Shown here piece after piece: positions 50,777-59,225 of a DNA stretch of 64,000 bases. Origin of the DNA: 40CM-4-68-19 sp036513415 (GTDB lineage Bacteria; Myxococcota; Myxococcia; Myxococcales; 40CM-4-68-19); contig DATBZA010000107.1 in the NCBI GenBank assembly GCA_036513415.1, positions 83,032-147,031 of the forward strand. Reading direction: 5' to 3'. A model generated the notes under the pieces. That model ran no database searches and was not told where the DNA came from. It worked only from the letters and a program-made list of their open reading frames with translations. Made by a program: the position numbers and the translations under genes. Each line of letters opens with the position of its first letter. Within the stretch, counting starts at the first letter, position 1.

Positions 50777-51643
50777 ATGAAGCCCGTCATTCCCCAGCGG
50801 CCACTGCTCTGGCTTGCCTCCCTGGCGGCGCTGGCCGGCCTTTACACCCTCGTTTCCAGCCGGGCGGCACGACCCGACGTCCTTCCCTCCGCGCAGGACA
50901 TCGCCGAGACCTTCACCGCTCTCCTCGGCACCGGGCAGCCGCAGCCCGTGAACGGGCAGCATGCCCATGCGGGCCACCCTGGACACTCCAGCGATCAAGT
51001 CGAGACCCTCATCCAGCAGGGAGTGAGCCTGCAAGCGTCCCTGGCCATCAGCACCGCCCGCGTGGTCTTCGGCCTCCTGGTGGGACTGCCGCTCGGGACC
51101 TTGATCGGTCTGCTCCTGGCGTGGAACCGGCGGACCGACGACTATCTGCATCCCATCTACGTGCTGCTCCGGTCCGTTCCGCCGCTGGCCCTCATCACCT
51201 ACATCATGCTCTGGCTCGGCCACAGCGAGGCGCACAGGCTCATTCCCATCGTCTACGCGGTCGCGACCACGGCGGTGATTCCCACCTATCATGGCGTGCG
51301 CGACGTGGCGGCGAAGTACGTGGTGGCAGCGCGGTCTCTCGGCGCGCGGGGACGCCTGCTGCTCACCAAGGTGCTGCTCCCGGCGGCGAGTCCGGCAGTG
51401 CTCGGCGGGCTCAGGTACTCGCTCGCCATCGCCTGGATGACCGCGGTCGGCGCGGAGATGCTGATGGCGGAGAACGGGATGGGCAACCTGCTCGTCGGTG
51501 GCGGCATGTGGGCTTCGCGGCTGCAGACGCGTTCCGATCCCGCCGTCATCCTGGTGGGAATCATGGCGCTGGCCGCGGTGGGTTGGGCGATGGACGCCTC
51601 GGCCCGGATCCTCACGGCGCGGCTCACGCGCTGGGTACGGTGA
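50777..51643 (+). CDS. SsuC/TauC-type ABC permease with His-rich periplasmic insert
   Basis: 288 residues with six membrane spans. AARSLGARGRLLLTKVLLPA is the EAA loop of the nitrate/sulfonate/taurine permease family. After the first span (about residues 55-72) an insert NGQHAHAGHPGHSSDQ is rich in His and may bind metal or act as a pH-sensitive loop. It is followed by another permease and an ATPase, with TGATG overlap. No substrate-binding protein of this family is encoded in the module. Confidence 0.85.
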   Translation: MKPVIPQRPLLWLASLAALAGLYTLVSSRAARPDVLPSAQDIAETFTALLGTGQPQPVNGQHAHAGHPGHSSDQVETLIQQGVSLQASLAISTARVVFGLLVGLPLGTLIGLLLAWNRRTDDYLHPIYVLLRSVPPLALITYIMLWLGHSEAHRLIPIVYAVATTAVIPTYHGVRDVAAKYVVAARSLGARGRLLLTKVLLPAASPAVLGGLRYSLAIAWMTAVGAEMLMAENGMGNLLVGGGMWASRLQTRSDPAVILVGIMALAAVGWAMDASARILTARLTRWVR

Positions 51644-52446
51644 TGCCGGCCATCCGGGTGAGGCGGGCGGTCGTCGCCCTCGCGGCCCTCGCGGCCGTCT
51701 ACGGGATCGCGGCCGAGGTCGGGCGCGAGCGCCTGCCGAACCGCGTCTGGCTCGGCGCCCATTACGTCGAGAACGTCCAGCTCCTTCCCACCTTGCGTTC
51801 GCTGGCGGAGGAGGGCGCGTTCCTGATCGAGTCGGAGATCCTCCCCAGCAGCATCGCGGTGAGCGTCAGGAGGGTGCTGATCGGCCTCGTTCTCGGCTCG
51901 CTCGTCGGGATCTTCCTCGGCCTCGCGACCGGATGGGCGGTGCGGGTGGAGTACCTGGCTGACCCCTGGGTCACGCTCTTCCGGTTCACCCCCGCGCTCG
52001 CTCTCCTGCCGCTGTACGTGATCTGGTTCGGCTATGGCGAGACCCCGAAGGTCCTCCTGATCGCGAGCGGCGTGGCGGTGGTCACCCTCCTGGGAGCGCA
52101 CCAGGGAGTGCGCAGCGTTCCCCGCGCGTACCTCGATGCTGCCGCCTCGCTCGGCGCCCGTCCATCGCTCGCGTTCCGCAAGATCGTCCTGCCCTTTGCT
52201 CTTCCCCACATCATCGCGAGCGTCCGGATCGCCGTCGGCCTCGCCTGGGTGACCATCGTGGTGGCCGAATTGATCGATGCGAGGATGCCGAGCCTGGGCT
52301 ACCTCCTCGCGCTCTCCGGAGCGTACCCGCGGGTCCCGACGATGCTGATCGGGATCGCGACCGTCGGCCTGCTGGTGCTGGGTTTCGACACGCTGACGCT
52401 CCTGCTCCACGCCCGGGTCACGCGCTGGATGAGACGGACCGCTTGA
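51643..52446 (+). CDS. SsuC/TauC-type ABC permease
   Basis: 267 residues, about six membrane spans. AAASLGARPSLAFRKIVLPF is the EAA loop; ALLPLYVIWFGYGETPKVLL is the family block for this type. ATG 51643 shares one base with the previous stop and its own stop overlaps the ATPase start, so the two permeases probably form a heterodimer. The frame upstream of 51643 belongs to a shadow reading of the first permease. Confidence 0.88.
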   Translation: MPAIRVRRAVVALAALAAVYGIAAEVGRERLPNRVWLGAHYVENVQLLPTLRSLAEEGAFLIESEILPSSIAVSVRRVLIGLVLGSLVGIFLGLATGWAVRVEYLADPWVTLFRFTPALALLPLYVIWFGYGETPKVLLIASGVAVVTLLGAHQGVRSVPRAYLDAAASLGARPSLAFRKIVLPFALPHIIASVRIAVGLAWVTIVVAELIDARMPSLGYLLALSGAYPRVPTMLIGIATVGLLVLGFDTLTLLLHARVTRWMRRTA

Positions 52447-53210
52447 TGGCGAACGACCTTTTGGCGCCGCTGGAGGCCAAGGACGTTGGCTACACGTACT
52501 CCGGCCCGACGTCCACGCATGCCCTGGAAGGCTTGAGCCTGAAGGTCGCTGACGGCGAGTTCGTCGCCGTCCTCGGCCCGGTGGGGTGTGGAAAGACGAC
52601 GCTGCTGCGCATCTTCGCCGGCTTTCTTCGCCCCACGAAGGGATCGGTGCATTGCGCGGGTGTTCCGATCGACGGGCCCGGGTGGCAAAAGGGATACGTT
52701 CTCCAGGAAGAGGCCATCTTTCCCTGGATGACGGTGCGCGAGAACATCGAGTTCGGCCTTCTCGCCAAGGGGCTTTTGCCTCCGGCGCGGCAAGCGGTGA
52801 GCGATGAGCTGCTCGGGCTGATCGGGCTCTCGGCGTTCGAGGAGTCGTATCCGAAGGAATTGTCCGCGGGCATGTCGAAGATGGTGGAGGTCGCGCGCGT
52901 GCTCGCGAACGATCCTTCCATCCTGCTGCTCGACGAGCCATTTGGCGCCCTCGACTCGCAGACGCGCGCCCGGATGCAGGACGCGCTGGCCCGGCTCTGG
53001 GAGCAGCGGCGGAAGACCGTGCTCTTCGTGACGCACGACGCGGAGGAGGCCCTCTATCTCGCCGACCGGATCGTGGTCCTGACCCAGCGTCCGGGACGGA
53101 TCAAGGCGCAGTTCGCGGTGCAGATTCCGCGGCCGCGCTCGTTCGAAACCCGCTTCTCCCCGGGATTCTTGGCCCTCAAACGACAGGTCCTGGAGGCTAC
53201 GGCGGCCTGA
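52446..53210 (+). CDS. ABC ATPase of the SsuB/TauB/NrtD type
   Basis: 254 residues. Walker A reads GPVGCGKTT (Val for the usual Ser), the signature LSAGMSKMVEVARVL in place of LSGGMRQR, Walker B ILLLDEPFGALDS and the switch His in VTHDAEEALYLADR. These changes are conservative and the protein should be active. ATG 52446 overlaps the permease stop (TGATG). It drives the two permeases before it. Confidence 0.9.
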   Translation: MANDLLAPLEAKDVGYTYSGPTSTHALEGLSLKVADGEFVAVLGPVGCGKTTLLRIFAGFLRPTKGSVHCAGVPIDGPGWQKGYVLQEEAIFPWMTVRENIEFGLLAKGLLPPARQAVSDELLGLIGLSAFEESYPKELSAGMSKMVEVARVLANDPSILLLDEPFGALDSQTRARMQDALARLWEQRRKTVLFVTHDAEEALYLADRIVVLTQRPGRIKAQFAVQIPRPRSFETRFSPGFLALKRQVLEATAA

Positions 53211-53318
53211 TCCCGAATTGAATGTTGTTGAACGACTCGGTCAGCAATCGCCGCTCCTCCCGGCGTGCCCGGGGATGATTGGAGGGAGGATCTCCTTTCC
53301 CTGCGCATCGAGGTGTTC

Positions 53319-54977
53319 GTGCGTCCCTGCTTGCGATTCGCGCTCGCCATCTTGCTCGCCGCCTCGTCTCCTGCCTGGGCACGGCCGCCGGGAAGCGTGG
53401 ATTCCGGCTGGGAGGAGGGCCGTCTTCCGGCCGGCGTCTACGAGGGCGTGCCGTCGAGAGGCGGAACGCTGGTGGTCCGGCTCGACCAGGAACCCCCGAG
53501 CCTCGACAAGCTCACCGATAGCGCGCTCGCCATCGACTGGATGCTCGAGCGCAAGGTGCTCGAATCGATGGCCGAGCCCGACGCGGCCCGGCACCCGGAG
53601 TATCCGCTCAAGCCGGCGCTGGCCACCAGCTGGACGGTTTCCCCCGACCAACTCACCTTCACCTTCCAGATGCGCCGGAACGTGCTCTGGCACGACGGCA
53701 CGCCGTTCAGCGGCAAGGACGTGGTCGCGACGGTGCGCAAGATTCTCGACCCTTCCGTGCGCGCGATGCACCTGCGCAACAACTTCGCCGACCTGGCCGA
53801 GATCTCCACCGCGCCGGGGGACGATTTCACGGTGGTCGCGCGATTCAGCAAACCCTACTTCCTCGCCTTGCGCGCGCTCGCCACGCTGCAGATCTACCCG
53901 GCGCATCTGTTGGCAACGGCGGGAAACATGCTCCACAGCCCCCTCCACCGTGCGCCGGTGGGGACGGGCCCGTTCCGGTTCGAGGAGTGGAAGACCGGCG
54001 ATCGCATCTCGTTCGTGCGCAACGAGAGATACTGGGGCCGGAAGGCCCATCTCGACCGGATCGTCTACCGCTTCGTCCCCGATCCGGCGGTGGGATTCCA
54101 GCTGCTCAAGCAAGGGCAGTTCGATCTGTACGTGCAGCTCCAGCCTCAGCAATGGCTCCGCGATCTCGAGGCGGCGGGCTTGAAGGGGAAGGTGCGCCGC
54201 ATCAAGTTCTTCAGCCCCAACTACAACTGGATCGGCTGGAACGAGCAGCGGCCCTGGTTCTCCGACCCCAAGGTGCGGCAGGCGATGAACCATGCCATCG
54301 ACACCGAAGCGATCCGGAAGACGTTCCTCTTCGGCCTGGACCGTCCGACCACCTGCCACTTCTATCTCGATTCGTCCGCCTGCGATCATTCGCTTTCGCC
54401 CCGTCCGTACGATCCGGCGCGGGCCGCGCAGCTTCTCGACGAGGCCGGTTGGCGTCCTCACGGCGGCGACGGAATCCGTGAGAAGGACGGCCAGCCCTTC
54501 CGCTTCACCTTCCTGATGAACGCGGACTCGGTGTTCCTCGACAAGCTCACCCCTTATCTACAGCAGGAGCTGCGCAAGGTCGGCGTCGAGATGGAGATCC
54601 GCAAGGTGGACTGGGCCCATTTCGTCCAGCTCGTCGAGGAGCACCAGTTCGACGCCACTTCGCTGCGCTGGGGGAACACCGACGTGGTGCAGGATCCGTA
54701 CGAGATCTGGCACTCCTCGCAGACCAAGGACGGCTCGAACTTCGTCTTCTTCAAGGACCCGCGGGCCGACGCGCTGATCGAGCAGGCGCGCATGACCCTC
54801 GACGACGCCCGCCGCAACGAGCTGTATCGAAAGCTGGGCAGGCTGCTCTACGATGAAGCGCCGTATACGTTCCTGTACAGCCGTCCCTCTCTCGATGCCG
54901 TGAGCATCCGCGTGCGCGGCATCCGCCCGTCGGTGATCTGGTACGACCTCCGGGACGTCTGGCTGGCATCCCGGTGA
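53319..54977 (+). CDS. Oligopeptide/dipeptide-type ABC substrate-binding protein
   Basis: 552 residues. A signal peptide (FALAILLAASSPAWARP) is followed by an SBP_bac_5 fold. GGTLVVRLDQEPPSLD is the start of the mature domain; FTFQMRRNVLWHDGTPFSGK and PVGTGPFRFEEWK are the family blocks. GTG 53319 has GAGG five bases upstream; the frame is open to 53265 but without a ribosome site. Possible ligands are peptides, nickel or glutathione. It lies 108 bases after the ATPase of the previous module and its stop overlaps the first DppB-like permease (GTGA). Confidence 0.9.
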   Translation: MRPCLRFALAILLAASSPAWARPPGSVDSGWEEGRLPAGVYEGVPSRGGTLVVRLDQEPPSLDKLTDSALAIDWMLERKVLESMAEPDAARHPEYPLKPALATSWTVSPDQLTFTFQMRRNVLWHDGTPFSGKDVVATVRKILDPSVRAMHLRNNFADLAEISTAPGDDFTVVARFSKPYFLALRALATLQIYPAHLLATAGNMLHSPLHRAPVGTGPFRFEEWKTGDRISFVRNERYWGRKAHLDRIVYRFVPDPAVGFQLLKQGQFDLYVQLQPQQWLRDLEAAGLKGKVRRIKFFSPNYNWIGWNEQRPWFSDPKVRQAMNHAIDTEAIRKTFLFGLDRPTTCHFYLDSSACDHSLSPRPYDPARAAQLLDEAGWRPHGGDGIREKDGQPFRFTFLMNADSVFLDKLTPYLQQELRKVGVEMEIRKVDWAHFVQLVEEHQFDATSLRWGNTDVVQDPYEIWHSSQTKDGSNFVFFKDPRADALIEQARMTLDDARRNELYRKLGRLLYDEAPYTFLYSRPSLDAVSIRVRGIRPSVIWYDLRDVWLASR

Positions 54978-55948
54978 GGATGCCGCTGTCCAGGCGGCTT
55001 CTGGGGATGGTTCCGACGTTCCTGGGCATCACCTTCATCGCATTCGCGCTCGCCCGCGCCGCGCCCGGTCATCCGCTCGCGCTCGAGGGAGATGCCGGGC
55101 TGCGCGCCGGTGGGACCACGGTCGCGCAGATGAGGGAGTACCGCCGCTTGATGGGGCTCGACGATCCTCTGCTGGCCGGGTATGCGCGGTGGCTCGGACA
55201 CGTGGTCCGGGGCGACCTGGGCGATTCCTTCCGCGATGGCCGTCCGGTGCTGGTCCTGCTCGGCGAGGCGCTCCCGGTCACGCTGCTGCTTTCGCTGCCC
55301 TCGATCCTCCTCGGGTACCTGCTCGCGATCCCCATCGGCATCGTCTCCGCGATCCGGCCCGGCGGGCTTCTCGACAGGGTACTGACCGCCCTCGTCTTCG
55401 TTCTGTATTCCCTGCCGGTGCAATGGGTGGCGCTGATGCTGGTGCTGGTGCTGGCGGCCAGCGGCAGCGCGCTGCCGATCCAGGGCCTGCGCTCCGAGGG
55501 AACGCGCTCCCTGGGCGATCTGCTCTCCCATCTGTTGCTGCCGATCGCTTGCATCACCTACGGCTCGCTGGCGGTGCTCTCGCGGCATCTGCGCAGCTCG
55601 ATGCTGGAGACGATGGGACAGGATTACATCCGCACGGCGCGAGCCAAAGGTCTCTCAGAATCTGCCGTGGTGCTGAAGCATGCGCTGCCCAATTCCTTGC
55701 TCGGCATGATCACGCTGTTCGGCCTGACTTTTCCCGCCCTCGCGTCGGGAGCAGTCATCGTCGAGCGGATCTTCGGCCTCCCCGGGATGGGAAAGCTCAC
55801 CTTCGACGCCGTGCTCGGACGCGACCTGCCCGTGCTGATGGGCTCGATCACGCTGGCCGGGCTGGTGACGATGCTGGGGTTGTTGGTCTCGGATCTCCTG
55901 TATGCAGCGGCGGATCCGCGCATCTCGCTGCGAGGCAACCCGGCATGA
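54974..55948 (+). CDS. DppB-type ABC permease
   Basis: 324 residues with six membrane spans. RMMGLDDPLL-like block RLMGLDDPLLAGYARWL, RGDLGDSFRDGRPV and DYIRTARAKGLSESAVVLKH (the EAA loop) are those of DppB/OppB. GTG 54974 overlaps the binding protein stop, and the stop overlaps the DppC-like start (ATGA). It forms half of the peptide/nickel channel. Confidence 0.92.
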   Translation: MRMPLSRRLLGMVPTFLGITFIAFALARAAPGHPLALEGDAGLRAGGTTVAQMREYRRLMGLDDPLLAGYARWLGHVVRGDLGDSFRDGRPVLVLLGEALPVTLLLSLPSILLGYLLAIPIGIVSAIRPGGLLDRVLTALVFVLYSLPVQWVALMLVLVLAASGSALPIQGLRSEGTRSLGDLLSHLLLPIACITYGSLAVLSRHLRSSMLETMGQDYIRTARAKGLSESAVVLKHALPNSLLGMITLFGLTFPALASGAVIVERIFGLPGMGKLTFDAVLGRDLPVLMGSITLAGLVTMLGLLVSDLLYAAADPRISLRGNPA

Positions 55949-57027
55949 GGCGCGGCGGGTGGAGGACCTTCGCGCTCCGGCGCCGGAACCTGTTCGGGAT
56001 GGGCCTTGCGCTCGGGTTCCTGATGCTGGCCCTGTTTGCGGATTTCATCGCGAGCGATCGGCCGGTCGTGCTGCGGAAGGCTGGCACCCTTTATCTCCTT
56101 CCCAACCTGATCGAGTACCGGCCCCTCCGCGGCTTCGTTCCGGGCGACCTCCGGCCCGGCGACTGGGCGCTGTGGCCGCCCGTACGCCATGGGCCCTACA
56201 CCATTCCGCCGCTCGCCGATCTGGAAGGGCCGCTGCCGCAGCCGCCGGGGCCGGATCATCCGCTGGGCACCGATAGCGCTGGCCGCGACGTGCTTGCCCG
56301 CCTTCTGCACGGCACCCGCACCTCGCTCGGAGTCGGCATCGCGGCGGCCTTGGTCCAAGTGTCGATCGGCCTCCTCCTGGGAGTGCTCGCCGGGTACCTG
56401 GGCGGTTTCGTCGACGTGGCCGTCTCACGCGCCGCCGAGGTGCTGCTGAGCTTCCCGCTGCTCCTCTTGCTCCTGGCCGCACAAGGCGTCCTCGAGCGCA
56501 CCACGCTGCTCAGCACCATGGCGGTCATCGCGCTCACGCGGTGGGCCGACACCTCGAGGCTCGTGCGCGCCGAGGCGCTGCGCGTCCGTGAGATGCCCTA
56601 CGTCGAGGCGAGCCGCGCGCTGGGCAGCTCGCGGCTGCGCACCCTGCTGGTGCACGTCCTGCCCAACTGCCTCTCTCCGGCGCTGGTGGCGGCGACTTTC
56701 GGCGTGGGGTCGGCCATCCTCCTCGAGAGCGCGCTCAGCTTCCTCGGTTTCGGCGCTCCGGAGCCGACCGCGTCGTGGGGCCTCCTGATGGCGAACGGCT
56801 TCCAGGACGTGCTCGATCCCAACGCGCGGGTGCTCGTGCTCTTGCCCGGCCTCGCCATCTTCCTCGCGGTAAGCGCCTTCAACCTGATCGGCGAGGGCGT
56901 GCGCGATGCCCTCGATCCGCGGCATCAAGGCGCCGTCGAGCGCTCCGCGCTCATCACCTCGGACCAGAACCGGAAGTTGTCGCCGATGCCGAGGGTCGGG
57001 GGCGGCGGCCCCACCCCCGCCACGTAG
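55945..57027 (+). CDS. DppC/OppC-type ABC permease with an overhanging 3' end
   Basis: 360 residues. HPLGTDSAGRDVLARLLHGT is the OppC family signature, followed by five further spans and the EAA loop EASRALGSSRLRTLLVHVLP. The conserved family end is GEGVRDALDPRHQ; the following 32 or so residues (with PRVGGGGPTP) are not family sequence and are read from DNA that is the 3' end of the convergent subtilase gene, an overlap of 103 bases. No DppD or DppF ATPase gene follows, so the module lacks its own motor. Confidence 0.88.
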   Translation: MRRGGWRTFALRRRNLFGMGLALGFLMLALFADFIASDRPVVLRKAGTLYLLPNLIEYRPLRGFVPGDLRPGDWALWPPVRHGPYTIPPLADLEGPLPQPPGPDHPLGTDSAGRDVLARLLHGTRTSLGVGIAAALVQVSIGLLLGVLAGYLGGFVDVAVSRAAEVLLSFPLLLLLLAAQGVLERTTLLSTMAVIALTRWADTSRLVRAEALRVREMPYVEASRALGSSRLRTLLVHVLPNCLSPALVAATFGVGSAILLESALSFLGFGAPEPTASWGLLMANGFQDVLDPNARVLVLLPGLAIFLAVSAFNLIGEGVRDALDPRHQGAVERSALITSDQNRKLSPMPRVGGGGPTPAT

Positions 57028-59066
57028 AGGTTGCCGGAAGAGAAGTACCCGGTGGAAAGCGACTTCGCCTGGAGCAAGCCGATGCCGCAGATGGCAGCCA
57101 GCTCCCGCAAATCCAGGGCCGCAGCGCCAGGAGCGAGCACCATCGAGGAGTCGATCGCCCGGACGCTGTAGCCGGTCGAGAGCAGGGCGCCGGAGAAGAA
57201 TGCCGAGGAGGCGGTGAGCGACAACGTCGAGTAGGAGTAGAGCGGGAACGTCAGCGGACAAGCCTGGATCCCGGTGGTCAGCGGATAGGTGGCCGAGGGA
57301 TCGCCGTCGCCGGTCGAGCCGGTGGTACCCGAGCCGAGGCCCGATCCCGTCGTTCCCGACCCGAGCCCGACACCCCCCGCGTACCCATAACCCCAGATGC
57401 CCAATCCGTCCGTGGAGCTGGGCGGGCCGCCCGGGGAGAGGTTGAGGGTGAGCGCGAGCGATCCGAACCCGCCGCCCTGGCGCGCGAAGGCGCGCGGCCG
57501 CTGTGCGGCGCCCTGGTAGATCACGCGCGGCACCTCGATCAGGAAAAGCTTGCGCGACGAGGTGGGCGCGGGAGAGACGAACCGCGCGATGCCTTTCGAG
57601 TCGGTCGTCGCGGTCTGCGACGCGGAGGCCGCGCCCCGCCAGCGGATGTGCACCTCGACGTTGCTCACGGGCGCGCCGGAAGCGGTGGCGATCGTCACGG
57701 CGCCGGCGGCCCTCCCGTCCAGGCGCAGAGCCGCGATGGCGTCGGCGTAGAGCGGTTGCGGCGGCGTGAATCCACTTGCCTTGGAAATTGCCTTCGAAGC
57801 CTGGACCCGGCCCGACCCCCAGCTCGGGTCCCAACCGCTGGAATTGTTCCCGCTCGAGCTTTTCGCGGCGGTGCGCTGCAGAAGCGGCCGGACCGCGTGC
57901 GGGCCGACTCCGTTGCCGATCAGGGCAGCCGCCGCGGCGCTGACGTGGGCGGTCGCCGGGGAAGTGCCGGCGAACAGCCACCAGCTGATCTGCGCGGGCG
58001 CGCCGGGGGGAAAGGCCTGCGCCAGGACGCCGTCCCAGAGGCCGTCGTGATTGACGTCCTGATCAGACACGCCTCCGGGCCCCACCAGGTCGAGCGCCTC
58101 TCCGAAAGCTGAGTACCCGGTCACCACATAGCCGCTCGAGGCGTCGAGCCTGACCGCGCCCACTGAAATGACGTCGGGAAAGGCGGCGGGATAGAGCACG
58201 CGCCGGCCGGTGTTTCCGCTGGCGGCGACGACGACGACGTTGGCGTGCCGAGCCGCTGCCAGGGCCTCCCTCATGGCCGCGCCGGGAACGTAGTTGCGGG
58301 CGAAGTCGAGCGAGAGGTTGATCACTTGCGCGCCGGACTCGACGGCGTAACGGATTCCCTCCGCCAACCAGAACTCGGTCCCTTGGTTGTTCGCGTCGAG
58401 CACCTTGACGGGCTGGATGGTCACACCCTGGGCCGGACCGACGTAGGGGATGCCCGCGGAGGAGAAGCGGCCCCGGCCAGCGATGATCGTTGCCATTGCC
58501 GTGCCATGGCCGTTGTCGTCGTTGGGATGCGCGTCGCCGTGGACGAAGTCCCAACCGGGCGCGAACGCGGTCCGGTCGAACACGGGCGCTCGCCTGTACG
58601 CGCCGAAGTTCTCATAGGCCACGCCGGTGTCGAGCACCGCAACGAGCGGGGGGGAATGACTGCCGGGCAGCAGGGTAGCGTCGCCGGGCGCATCGATGGC
58701 GGGGAAGTGCCAGGTCTGGGGATAACTCGCGCTGCCGATCAGGATCCGATTCGGCTCGACTGATGCGATGGCCGACGAAATCCGCAGTGTGTCGAGCACG
58801 TTCTGCAAGGAGGCGCCAGCGGGCAGGACCGCCAGATCGAACGCCGAAAGGCCCGTAGCGATGACGACCGCGCCCACGGCGTTCAGCGCGGTCGTGCACA
58901 AGCCCAGCGTCAAAGGGTTGCAGCTGACGATCAGCTGTTGGGGCGCGATGACCTGCGGCAGGCCGTCGATCGCCTGGGTGACGTTGGGGACGGCGTCCGC
59001 GCGCCGCGCCAGGGTCATCAACACGAGGAGCGACACAGCGACTGTGCTTCTGGGGACGGGGGCCAT
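56925..59066 (-). CDS. Secreted subtilisin-like serine protease with C-terminal extension
   Basis: 713 residues with a signal peptide (ending RADAV). An S8 catalytic domain holds Asp in AVLDTGVAYE, His in DNGHGTAMAT and Ser in FAGTSPATAHVSA; the oxyanion Asn is in VVVAASGNTG. A beta-sandwich region (about 455-560) follows, then a low-complexity Gly/Ser/Thr stretch with two copies of GLGSGTTGS, and a final hydrophobic, Leu/Ser-rich part of about 120 residues of no known fold. Its 3' end overlaps the convergent permease gene. It would act on proteins outside the cell. Confidence 0.9.
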   Translation of the reverse strand: MAPVPRSTVAVSLLVLMTLARRADAVPNVTQAIDGLPQVIAPQQLIVSCNPLTLGLCTTALNAVGAVVIATGLSAFDLAVLPAGASLQNVLDTLRISSAIASVEPNRILIGSASYPQTWHFPAIDAPGDATLLPGSHSPPLVAVLDTGVAYENFGAYRRAPVFDRTAFAPGWDFVHGDAHPNDDNGHGTAMATIIAGRGRFSSAGIPYVGPAQGVTIQPVKVLDANNQGTEFWLAEGIRYAVESGAQVINLSLDFARNYVPGAAMREALAAARHANVVVVAASGNTGRRVLYPAAFPDVISVGAVRLDASSGYVVTGYSAFGEALDLVGPGGVSDQDVNHDGLWDGVLAQAFPPGAPAQISWWLFAGTSPATAHVSAAAAALIGNGVGPHAVRPLLQRTAAKSSSGNNSSGWDPSWGSGRVQASKAISKASGFTPPQPLYADAIAALRLDGRAAGAVTIATASGAPVSNVEVHIRWRGAASASQTATTDSKGIARFVSPAPTSSRKLFLIEVPRVIYQGAAQRPRAFARQGGGFGSLALTLNLSPGGPPSSTDGLGIWGYGYAGGVGLGSGTTGSGLGSGTTGSTGDGDPSATYPLTTGIQACPLTFPLYSYSTLSLTASSAFFSGALLSTGYSVRAIDSSMVLAPGAAALDLRELAAICGIGLLQAKSLSTGYFSSGNLYVAGVGPPPPTLGIGDNFRFWSEVMSAERSTAP

Positions 59067-59192
59067 TCGTCACTTGCGGAGCAATCCGCCGGCCAACCCC
59101 GCAGCCAATGAATTCACCTGCTTACAGGTTTCAGAACCGGACAGCGGTGGGCGCCTGCGCCACGCCCATCAGGAAGATCAAGCGGTTGCGAG

Positions 59193-59210
59193 TGTGGCGT
59201 CCAAGCCACA
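59193..59210. repeat. Hairpin between protease and NtrC-type regulator genes
   Basis: TGTGGC (59193-59198) and GCCACA (59205-59210) are perfect arms around GTCCAA, 16 bases after the regulator stop on the minus strand. No T-run follows in either direction. A second small dyad, ACCTG-CTTA-CAGGT, lies at 59116-59129. Either could be a weak terminator or an operator of the protease gene. Confidence 0.35.
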
Positions 59211-59225
59211 GGTGTGGCGGCGGCG

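Noticed and set aside
59091..59108. Sigma-54-like site TGGCTG-N5-TTGG before the protease gene (minus strand)
   Set aside because: The invariant GC of the -12 element is GG here, so it fails the essential requirement despite the NtrC-type gene nearby.
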